Source: Paraglaciecola algarum (GTDB taxonomy: Bacteria > Pseudomonadota > Gammaproteobacteria > Enterobacterales > Alteromonadaceae). From it: 64,000 bases of DNA. The number at the start of each line of letters is the position of its first letter. The first letter of the stretch is position 1. Positions 56,818 to 64,000 of the stretch are shown here, piece after piece. The stretch is from positions 1 through 64,000 of the forward strand of contig NZ_JAKGAS010000006.1 of NCBI RefSeq assembly GCF_021532655.1. The letters run 5' to 3'. The notes below the pieces were generated by a model. It had not been told where the DNA came from. It saw only the letters and a list, made by a program, of their open reading frames with translations, and searched no databases. The translations under genes and the position numbers were made by a program.

Positions 56818-59694
56818 ATGCTCAACTCGCTAAAAACTCAGTGGATTAAACTTCTAATAATTTGCCCTTTGATCTTAGGCAGCGGTTGTTTTAATCAATC
56901 AACAAATAACGAGTCGACAAGTGATCAAGTTACCCATAAAAAGAGTATCTCTGCCAGTCCAGAGCAGCTTTTAGTTGAAGGCAATACCCAACCACTCAAT
57001 GTACATAATTTACAACCTAGATTGTCTTGGTTAGCGAATGTTAAAAAACAAACTGCTTATCAAATTCAAGTAGCAAGTTCTGCTCAAGGGTTAACAAAAA
57101 ATCCTGCAGATTTATGGGACAGTGGCAAAGTGCTAGCTCAGGAGTCTCGTAATATTCCCTATAAAGGCAATAACCTCACCACTAATGACCAAGCATACTG
57201 GCGAGTAAGAGTGTGGCAAGAAGGGCATGAAAATCCTAGTGATTGGAGTGCTGTAAGTCATTGGGAAATGGGCTTGTTAAACAAAACTGATTGGCAAGCT
57301 AAATGGCTACAGGTACCTGTAAGAATTGTGGCTGAAGATAAGCAAACTATCAGCCAGTGGATAGATTTAGTCGGCACAGTAGAAAAAGAAAACGGCGCGA
57401 TTGAAACCCCTGCCATTGAACAGTTACACCAAATGCCAACCGCGAGCTTGTTTCGTCATGAATTTTCTATCGACAACCAAGACAAACAAATAGTGCAAGC
57501 CAAATTACACAGCACTGCGGGTGGTTATTACCAGGTATTTATCAATGGAAAACAAGTAAAAGACCGGCTGATGGATCCCGGTCAAACGGATTTTGACAAG
57601 CGTATTTTATACAATACTGATGAAGTCAGTGATTGGTTGGAATCAGGTCAAAATGTGATTGGTGTGCATTTAGGCAGTGGCTGGTACGACGAAGATATTG
57701 CTTTTAGCGGCTGGAAAAATCCAGATGCTACAACCCCTAACAAAGCCCGCAAAACGTATACTTTTGGTCAGCCTACATTTATTGCTCAATTAGAAATTAC
57801 ATACAGTGACGGTAGCCAAGAAGTGATAACAACTAATGAAACATGGCGCAGTCATGCTTCTGCTGTGGTTAAAGAAGGGATTTTTTCTGGTGAGCTATTT
57901 GATGCCTCTCAAGTTATCCACGATTGGCATAAAGCTAGTTACCAAGACTTAACGGATTGGCAGGAGGTTAAGGTGTTAGATACTTGGCCTACTAAGTCGT
58001 TAGTACCGCAAATGTTACCTGCGATACGAGCAGTAAAACCTATGCAGGCCGTGGGTATATCTCAACCCAAAGATAATGTATGGGTGTTTGATTTTGGCCA
58101 GAACTTTACCGGTATTCCTACCTTACATTTAGACAAGTTATCTTTAACAGAAGGGCAGGGCGTGTATCTGCGTTTTGCTGAATGGCAAGACGATAAAGGA
58201 AACATCAGTCAATTGAGTGGGGGAGGCTGGGCCACTAATTTAAATGCGGTAGATGGATATATTGCGGGTAAACAAAATGCAGATTCTTGGTCACCTAGTT
58301 TTACTTGGCATGGATTTCGTTATGTGGAAATTACTGGGTTAACCGAAAAACCACCACTTGATGCGCTAAGCGCTCGATTGTTGAGAAGTGACGTAGAGCG
58401 TGTCGGGCAATTTGAAAGTTCAGATACCTTGCTTAATCGTATTCATCACACGGCGCTTTGGACCTATGAAAGCAACTTAATGAGTGTACCGTTAGATTGC
58501 CCCATTCGTGAAAAAGCTGGTTGGACAGGTGATGCCCACGCCGCACTAATCACAGGTAACTATAACTTTAATATGCAAAATTTCTGGGAAAAATACCTAG
58601 GCGATTTTGAAACCGCAGCGAAAATAGCACCCACAGTTGTGCCCGGTAAACGCACGGGTGGCGGTAAAGTAGATTGGGCTGTGGCCGAGGTTTTTATTGC
58701 ATGGGAGCATTATCGCCATCATGGTGACAAACAAATATTAGCCAATCAGTATCCAAGTTTGGTCAAGTATATGGATTTTGGTCAAAGCCAAATGAGCAAT
58801 TTTCTAATTGAAAGTGGTTATGGTGATTGGTGTGATCCAGTGCCTTCACCAGGTACACCAAGAGTGGGTGGCCGTGGTACGCCACAATGGACCACTACCA
58901 CAGTCACCAGTACAGCCTTGTTTACCCAAGCGGCAAATTATATGACTGAGATAGCCAAAGTATTGGGTGAATCGGCAGATGTACAGCGTTATCAAAGATT
59001 ACACCAAAATTTAACCCAAGGTTTTCATCATGCATTATACGATCCTGAAACGGGTCATTATGGTAGTCAAACTGCAGATGCTATGGCCTTGCAGTTTGGT
59101 ATTACCCCAGTCGAATTACGTCAAAGAGTAGCCGATGCGCTCAATAAAGACGTAGTAGACAAGTGGAAAGGCCATTCTTCTGTTGGCGCACTTGGCCAAA
59201 CCTATTTGTATTTATCGCTAAGTGATTATGGTTATGCAGATACAGCGTTCAATATTTTTAAAGCCAAGGGGTATCCAGGGTTTTCATACTTGTTTGATGA
59301 GCTAGACGGTACCACTTTATGGGAGCGTAAAGGGGCGTTTAACCCAGACAACTCTGTAGATGGCAAAACTCGCGGACCATTACGTTCGTTAAATCATCCT
59401 TTTCACAGCGGTTATGATGGTTGGTTTTATCAGGGATTGGGTGGAATCCGACCTTTAGAACACAGTGTGGGTTATCAAGAATTTATGCTTAAACCCGTAT
59501 TTCCAACAGACTTAAATCATGCAGACGTCACTTATAACAGTGGTTACGGTGATATAAAAAGCTACTGGAAACGCCAAGGAGAAAGTATTGTTTGGCAATT
59601 TGAAATTCCCAATAACACCAGTGCTTGGGTGGTTTTACCGAATAAAGACAAGGTGAAATATCCTGCAGGTAAATACTCAATATTAATTGACTAG
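56818..59694 (+). CDS. Alpha-L-rhamnosidase, GH78, lipoprotein
   Basis: A 958-residue glycosidase. It has a lipoprotein signal (LILGSGC, Cys24), a bacterial rhamnosidase N-domain starting PRLSWLANVKKQTAYQIQVASS, beta-sandwich domains, and the (alpha/alpha)6 barrel. The GH78 acid region is SVPLDCPIREKAGWTGDAH, and the likely base region is GTTLWERKGAF near 815. The C-terminal beta domain ends in VVLPNKDKVKYPAGKYS. Cuts terminal alpha-L-rhamnose from a polysaccharide at the cell surface or in the periplasm; the rhaI/rhaD genes upstream would use the sugar. Confidence 0.93.
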   Translation: MLNSLKTQWIKLLIICPLILGSGCFNQSTNNESTSDQVTHKKSISASPEQLLVEGNTQPLNVHNLQPRLSWLANVKKQTAYQIQVASSAQGLTKNPADLWDSGKVLAQESRNIPYKGNNLTTNDQAYWRVRVWQEGHENPSDWSAVSHWEMGLLNKTDWQAKWLQVPVRIVAEDKQTISQWIDLVGTVEKENGAIETPAIEQLHQMPTASLFRHEFSIDNQDKQIVQAKLHSTAGGYYQVFINGKQVKDRLMDPGQTDFDKRILYNTDEVSDWLESGQNVIGVHLGSGWYDEDIAFSGWKNPDATTPNKARKTYTFGQPTFIAQLEITYSDGSQEVITTNETWRSHASAVVKEGIFSGELFDASQVIHDWHKASYQDLTDWQEVKVLDTWPTKSLVPQMLPAIRAVKPMQAVGISQPKDNVWVFDFGQNFTGIPTLHLDKLSLTEGQGVYLRFAEWQDDKGNISQLSGGGWATNLNAVDGYIAGKQNADSWSPSFTWHGFRYVEITGLTEKPPLDALSARLLRSDVERVGQFESSDTLLNRIHHTALWTYESNLMSVPLDCPIREKAGWTGDAHAALITGNYNFNMQNFWEKYLGDFETAAKIAPTVVPGKRTGGGKVDWAVAEVFIAWEHYRHHGDKQILANQYPSLVKYMDFGQSQMSNFLIESGYGDWCDPVPSPGTPRVGGRGTPQWTTTTVTSTALFTQAANYMTEIAKVLGESADVQRYQRLHQNLTQGFHHALYDPETGHYGSQTADAMALQFGITPVELRQRVADALNKDVVDKWKGHSSVGALGQTYLYLSLSDYGYADTAFNIFKAKGYPGFSYLFDELDGTTLWERKGAFNPDNSVDGKTRGPLRSLNHPFHSGYDGWFYQGLGGIRPLEHSVGYQEFMLKPVFPTDLNHADVTYNSGYGDIKSYWKRQGESIVWQFEIPNNTSAWVVLPNKDKVKYPAGKYSILID

Positions 59695-59761
59695 AATAGT
59701 CAGTACTTGTGAGTTACTAACAAGTAACCGTTAAAAATACGCCTTAAAAGAAGTAGGAATA

Positions 59762-61972
59762 ATGAAAAAAATACTAATACCACTACTATTAACCTCAACA
59801 TTAGCTACAACAGTTTCATGCTCTGCTAAAGATAAGTTATCTCAACAATCTAGCATTCCATCAGCTAATCCAGCGGCTAGCATAATGTTAGATGCCAGCA
59901 AAGATTTTAACCAGACTAACTTAGGTGATGTGCCTTATTACCAAGATAAAAATAACGACTCGTTAGCCATAGATGCACGGGTACTTGAATACCGTAATTT
60001 ATTTGCCAAAGCGTCAAGCACCTTTAATGGTCTGACTGGAGAGTATGATGTCACTTTTACTTATGTAACCGAAGAAGATGGTGAGCCGCTTTATCGTTTA
60101 TTAGTGAATAATCAAGTGGTGGGGTTATATCGCGCCGACTATATTCAATTAGATAAAAATCGAGATTTAAAACCAAACACACATGTATGGAAAGGAATAA
60201 GGTTAACCCAAGGTGACACCATAAGTGTTGAATCTGCAGCTCATACCAATGGTCGCATTCCCGAGCATGGCGGCACTGCCTGGGCGCGAGGTCGTTGGCA
60301 GCAGGTTGAATTCACCCCGGTAAATAAAAAGCAAACAAAACCTAAACTTAGGCCCCATCAACAACCCAAGCGAGAATATTTCAGCCAGCACAAAGACTTG
60401 TTAGTGGCGCAATTCGACTCAAAACCAGATGCTGACGATATTCATGCTATAGCGGCATTAGGTTCTATGTTGGCTCACCCTGATTTAGCCAAGGTTAATT
60501 ATGTGGCAGTTGCTGGTGCTTTTGGCATCCAAGATGGTGAATACATAGATTCCCCAGAGTTATTTAAACTGGCTTTTGGCAAAGAAAATTTAGGCTGGAC
60601 TGACGCTAATAAAAACAAGGCAAACGCCTTAAGTCTTATCACTAGCCGAGTTCGTGCAGTGTTAAAGCAAGGTGGCAATGTGTGGGTGCAAGAAGCCGGA
60701 CAATCTGACTTTACCCGCGATTGGCTAGAAGCTTTAATTGCTGGTGGCATGCATCAATCTATCGTTAAAAACAACATATTTGTGGTGCAGCATAGTAAAT
60801 GGAATGAGACAAAAACCACTCCCGAAGATCTAGCTTACGTAAAACAAAAAACAAGCTACATGGCCATAAACGATGGCAACGAAGCCATGAAAGAATTTAA
60901 CCATCATGGCCGACGAGTCTTTTTAACACCTATGTATGTTGACCCTGATACTAAATGGATTGCCAGTGCAGTGAGTGAAGATAATAACAAGCAGCATGCG
61001 CGTAAATTATGGCAAGAAGCCACAAACATCATCGACAAAATTGGCTTTGATGCACATTATTCGGTTATTCCAAAAGGTGGGGTAGATTTCTCGGATACCG
61101 TTGAAAGCTGGTGGATCTTAAATTTAGGGCACAGAGCGCCATCAGTCCATGGGTTTTGGGATCGTTATGTCACCAGTGTAGAGCTTGATTCTATTAAACC
61201 GCCAAAAGGGCGCATAGCTGTGGTAATTGATGGTAATTCACCGGATCCTGACGATGTTGGCGCAACGCCGGTTATGTTTGGTTTATTAAACCAAGCAGGC
61301 CTAACCGATAGGTTAGTGCATCTTTCACATTCTTGTGATCTAGACCCGTTTAAAAACAAAGGTGTACAACGTATCGATGCTAAAAATGAATTACGACGCC
61401 AAGGCATATTGCATCAACTAACGGGCGAAGCAATAAGCTTGTTTGGGCCTTTTAAAAACTTGCGTAATTTTTACAACTGTCGTGTGGATCAAACTGCCGC
61501 CACTCAAGATCTTACCGATGCCATAAACAATTCAACGGCAGCAGATCCTTTATGGATAATTGAAGCCGGTGAGCCAGATTTAATTGGTTATGCCTTAGAG
61601 TTAGCCAACCCAAGTGCTCGTCAGCATGTGAAAATCATCTCTCACCATCCAGCCAACGATAACAGCGGTGACTATTTTACTTGGCAACAAATTCTTGATT
61701 TTGGCATCACTCAATATCAAATAGGCGATCAAAATGTAGGTTTGCAAACCCCTATGTATCCTTGGGATTGGGCCAAAGAACATAGCAATAAAGGTATTGC
61801 CTTTATTTGGAAGATGTTAGCTTATGCTGAACAAGATGGTGTGGTGGCTTTTCAAACCAATAAATTCGACTGTTCAGATGCGGGAATGATGTACTGGTGG
61901 ATCACAGGGGCTGATAATGGCGGTAACAACTCAGCCACCGCAGATGATATGAAAGACATGTTACTGCGTTAG
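59762..61972 (+). CDS. Lipoprotein with two nucleoside-hydrolase-like domains
   Basis: A 736-residue protein: lipoprotein signal with Cys20 (LATTVSC), a beta-rich N-domain (about 40-190) like carbohydrate-binding modules, and then two domains. Each opens with a strand plus Asp cluster like the Ca-binding DxDxxxDD site of nucleoside hydrolases: VAQFDSKPDADDIHAIAAL (about 214) and VVIDGNSPDPDDVGATPVM (about 488). Nucleoside hydrolases cleave N- or, in some relatives, other glycosidic bonds. It is coded 67 bp after the GH78 gene, so an action on a rhamnose-containing polymer fragment is plausible but unproven. Confidence 0.75.
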   Translation: MKKILIPLLLTSTLATTVSCSAKDKLSQQSSIPSANPAASIMLDASKDFNQTNLGDVPYYQDKNNDSLAIDARVLEYRNLFAKASSTFNGLTGEYDVTFTYVTEEDGEPLYRLLVNNQVVGLYRADYIQLDKNRDLKPNTHVWKGIRLTQGDTISVESAAHTNGRIPEHGGTAWARGRWQQVEFTPVNKKQTKPKLRPHQQPKREYFSQHKDLLVAQFDSKPDADDIHAIAALGSMLAHPDLAKVNYVAVAGAFGIQDGEYIDSPELFKLAFGKENLGWTDANKNKANALSLITSRVRAVLKQGGNVWVQEAGQSDFTRDWLEALIAGGMHQSIVKNNIFVVQHSKWNETKTTPEDLAYVKQKTSYMAINDGNEAMKEFNHHGRRVFLTPMYVDPDTKWIASAVSEDNNKQHARKLWQEATNIIDKIGFDAHYSVIPKGGVDFSDTVESWWILNLGHRAPSVHGFWDRYVTSVELDSIKPPKGRIAVVIDGNSPDPDDVGATPVMFGLLNQAGLTDRLVHLSHSCDLDPFKNKGVQRIDAKNELRRQGILHQLTGEAISLFGPFKNLRNFYNCRVDQTAATQDLTDAINNSTAADPLWIIEAGEPDLIGYALELANPSARQHVKIISHHPANDNSGDYFTWQQILDFGITQYQIGDQNVGLQTPMYPWDWAKEHSNKGIAFIWKMLAYAEQDGVVAFQTNKFDCSDAGMMYWWITGADNGGNNSATADDMKDMLLR

Positions 61973-62014
61973 TTGTTACGTAAAAGAAAACCGTACAAAG
62001 AAAGCTATATCCAC

Positions 62015-62051
62015 AAAAAAGGCGCTGAATGTTATGTTCAGCGCCTTTTTT
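62015..62051. terminator. Strong bidirectional terminator
   Basis: AAAAAAGGCGCTGAA (62015-62029) and its exact complement (62037-62051) with a 7-nt loop; U-run on both strands. Lies between convergent genes. Confidence 0.93.
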
Positions 62052-62097
62052 AGTGGTTTATTGTTGCGCAAAAGCGCAACAATCAGTTTTCACTTCC

Positions 62098-62601
62098 TTA
62101 AGCTTGTTTGCGTTGACGCATTAATAACAAGCCAGCCGTTAGAGAAAATAATACTAAACCCGAAGGAGCTGGGACTTCTGAATGAGGTGCTCCGTTTTTG
62201 TTTAAATTTTCAACCTTATCTTCTACAAATACAGGATCCACAGTGTTGTCTAATATATTAAATACCGCTTGGCCTAACTCAAAAGAAGGTCCAAAGTTAA
62301 AGGCATCATCAAAAAACACAAAATCAACGAAAAATAGAGACGAATCACCATTCGGGATCACACCACCAGAGCCAAAACCAACAAAGTTATCAAACATAAA
62401 TACTGAGTCTGTGTAACTTGAAAATTCCAACTGACTGTCATCAAATAAATATTCTGCCGTGGTTTGGTATGTATCTTGTTGGATATTATTTAACGAAAAA
62501 TCAACAAATAGCTGATTACCAGAAGTGAACACATTGGTAATTAAGCCTGCATTTGCGTTCATTGCAAATACAAAAGATAAAACTAACACTATATATTTCA
62601 T
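62098..62601 (-). CDS. PEP-CTERM sorting-domain protein
   Basis: A 167-residue exported protein. Signal peptide YIVLVLSFVFAMNANAGL, a beta-sandwich-like body with Asp/Phe-rich stretches, and the C-terminal sorting tail VPAPSGLVLFSLTAGLLLMR followed by basic residues, the PEP-CTERM type recognised by an exosortase. Start set at ATG 62601, which has GGAAT upstream. Such proteins reach the cell surface or matrix. Its role beside the polysaccharide genes is unknown. Confidence 0.85.
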   Translation of the reverse strand: MKYIVLVLSFVFAMNANAGLITNVFTSGNQLFVDFSLNNIQQDTYQTTAEYLFDDSQLEFSSYTDSVFMFDNFVGFGSGGVIPNGDSSLFFVDFVFFDDAFNFGPSFELGQAVFNILDNTVDPVFVEDKVENLNKNGAPHSEVPAPSGLVLFSLTAGLLLMRQRKQA

Positions 62602-62662
62602 GTTTATAATTCCTATTTCTAGTAATGGTGCGTTACAGAAGCAACGCACCTATTAAAACTTA

Positions 62663-64000
62663 TTACTCTGTAGCACAACCGCTACGAGTACATAAAAGAG
62701 CAACACCACGCACGTCACGACTATTAATTAAACCATCGGCGTTAAAGTCATATCGCATGTCAGTAATTCCACCGGTACGCACAGCAGAGCTAAAGGCACG
62801 TACATCATTGCGATCCACATCACCATCCTTATCCAAGTCACCAAAGACATCCTTTGCCAACACGGTGAGCTTCATGATTTCAGTGGTTTCATTACCAGCC
62901 CTATCTCTAGCAATCGCCTTAAACGTATGCACCCCAACAGCTAGTCCTGTTGTTTCTTGTGGATCAGGCGAATTTGCATGTCCCCATTCATAAGGAGCAA
63001 CCGATTCTTGTCGAACAAAGGTGTCGTTGATATAAAGTTGAACATTTGCGATAGAGGAAACACTTAATGGACTGCTCGCTTTAATATCAAGAACTAACTC
63101 TGGGTATCCTTCAGTAACCGTCATTTCGCTTGAAGGGAATATGACGAGAGGGTTGAACTCTGATTCGCTGAGCACATTTACGATCATTGTTGATTCACCA
63201 GTGTTCCCTTTGGAATCAGTAGCAACGGCTTTGAAAATATGACTGCCAATAGGTAACCCTAACAACTCCGTTCTCCCTCCATGCCCCCACTCATAGGGTG
63301 CGACACCTTCCTTTCGAACATAAGTGTCATTGATATAAAGCTCTACGCTTGTAATTTCACTGTTTGCCTCAGATGCACTCGCAGCGATATCTAAATATAA
63401 GTTTTGATAACCAACAATTAGACTTATCGAGTCTTGAGCAAAGTTGACGACCGGCGCATTTTCTGAGGGGGTAGGGGGCTCAATTGGGGTTGGGTCAACC
63501 GGCCCAATAGGCCCAATTGGTGGTAACGGCTCACCATCCGTCAAATCAAAAATATAACTGAACAAATTTTGTGAATCAGTTTGAACACTGCGATCTTCAG
63601 CAATTAGAACTAACCTACCATTTTCAATTCTAGAAACCGTATTACCAAATTTGTTAGGTGTTTGTATGGTTAACTCGGGTTGGTCATTAATGGAACCTAC
63701 TTCTGTGCTACTTATCGTTATCAGGCCCGAACTTGATGCTGTTGCCCGATATAGTTTGTTTTCATAGGGCATGCCAGCTAAAGCTTTACCCACATGTTTT
63801 GTAAAACTTGTTTCACCGGCTTGTCGGGAATAAGTATAGTGGTAATCGGTATTAGACGTACGTGCTCTATAAGTTAAATGAATACCACCATCATCGCTTA
63901 CTGAAATACCTGGCCCAGACGACGAGCCCGTCCCGTCATGGGTAACCGGTAAATCAATTAAAAACGGAGAGTAATCTTGAATGGGTAAGGGGTGTTTGAC
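62663..64000 (-). CDS. BNR-type (PL24/25-like?) secreted protein with Ig-like and dockerin-like ends, 5' end outside window
   Basis: The frame stays open to the right edge of the window, so the N-terminus is missing; the GTG at 63793 is internal. The visible start (ISVSDDGGIHLTYRARTSN, TDYHYTYSR) is BNR-repeat-like, as in beta-propeller ulvan lyases of PL24/PL25. Two Ig-like repeats follow, each with LYINDT(Y/F)VR and (S/G)VAPYEWGH. Then comes a dockerin-like pair of EF-hands (DLDKDGDVDRNDV and DFNADGLINSRDV) and the tail LCTRSGCATE. It may be a sulfated-polysaccharide lyase or binding protein; the catalytic part lies mostly outside the window. Confidence 0.72.
   Translation of the reverse strand, partial: VKHPLPIQDYSPFLIDLPVTHDGTGSSSGPGISVSDDGGIHLTYRARTSNTDYHYTYSRQAGETSFTKHVGKALAGMPYENKLYRATASSSGLITISSTEVGSINDQPELTIQTPNKFGNTVSRIENGRLVLIAEDRSVQTDSQNLFSYIFDLTDGEPLPPIGPIGPVDPTPIEPPTPSENAPVVNFAQDSISLIVGYQNLYLDIAASASEANSEITSVELYINDTYVRKEGVAPYEWGHGGRTELLGLPIGSHIFKAVATDSKGNTGESTMIVNVLSESEFNPLVIFPSSEMTVTEGYPELVLDIKASSPLSVSSIANVQLYINDTFVRQESVAPYEWGHANSPDPQETTGLAVGVHTFKAIARDRAGNETTEIMKLTVLAKDVFGDLDKDGDVDRNDVRAFSSAVRTGGITDMRYDFNADGLINSRDVRGVALLCTRSGCATE

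Overview
The window looks like the chromosome of a marine gammaproteobacterium of the Alteromonadales (Paraglaciecola/Glaciecola-like). The evidence is a low-GC genome, RND heavy-metal pumps, a YfbR/dGTPase pair, a PEP-CTERM protein, and a rhamnose/sulfated-polysaccharide locus with GH78, a sulfatase and a dockerin-tailed BNR-type protein. The genus is inferred, not proven. No tRNA, rRNA, CRISPR array or intact transposase was seen.

Positions 1 to about 45.6 kb read as one accessory island that continues off the left edge. Its right edge lies in a dGTPase gene that stops just after its HD motif (45565-45933). Four blocks follow each other. (a) Defence, 0.8-12.4 kb: a BrxR/CapW-type WYL regulator stands divergent to a tightly packed six-gene run. 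That run is a Wadjet/Mks-like SMC set (order D-C-A-B) directly followed by a CBASS-like pair (CD-NTase plus S-4TM pore protein). Next comes an NdpA-like protein paired with a membrane protein of unknown function. (b) Metal resistance, 12.6-42.3 kb: three RND tripartite pumps (two Czc-like, one Cus-like with CusF domains), two CDF exporters, three MerR-family regulators, a merC/GDCCVxC module without merA, CopC/CopD, a CopA-type ATPase, a cupredoxin and a glutaredoxin-MauE fusion. Four 19-bp-spacer MerR-type promoters are readable. (c) Plasmid-like genes, 42.9-44.7 kb: a KfrA-like protein with a 14+4+14 palindrome, a small hypothetical protein and a serine resolvase. (d) A second YfbR-like HD protein (with HE instead of HD) beside the broken dGTPase gene.

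From about 46 kb the DNA looks like resident chromosome: canonical YfbR, then an L-rhamnose operon (bifunctional aldolase/dehydrogenase, isomerase, NCS1-like permease), a lipoprotein and a Sel1-repeat protein. The right end holds a polysaccharide-utilisation cluster: an S1 sulfatase, a GH78 alpha-L-rhamnosidase lipoprotein, a lipoprotein with two nucleoside-hydrolase-like domains, a PEP-CTERM protein, and a BNR/Ig/dockerin protein running off the right edge. Together these would release rhamnose from a sulfated rhamnose-rich polymer such as ulvan and catabolise it.

The most notable points are the Wadjet plus CBASS genes in one apparent operon under one WYL regulator, the dGTPase gene broken at the island edge with an element-borne YfbR relative beside it, the unassigned NdpA/membrane-protein pair, and the tandem nucleoside-hydrolase-like lipoprotein.
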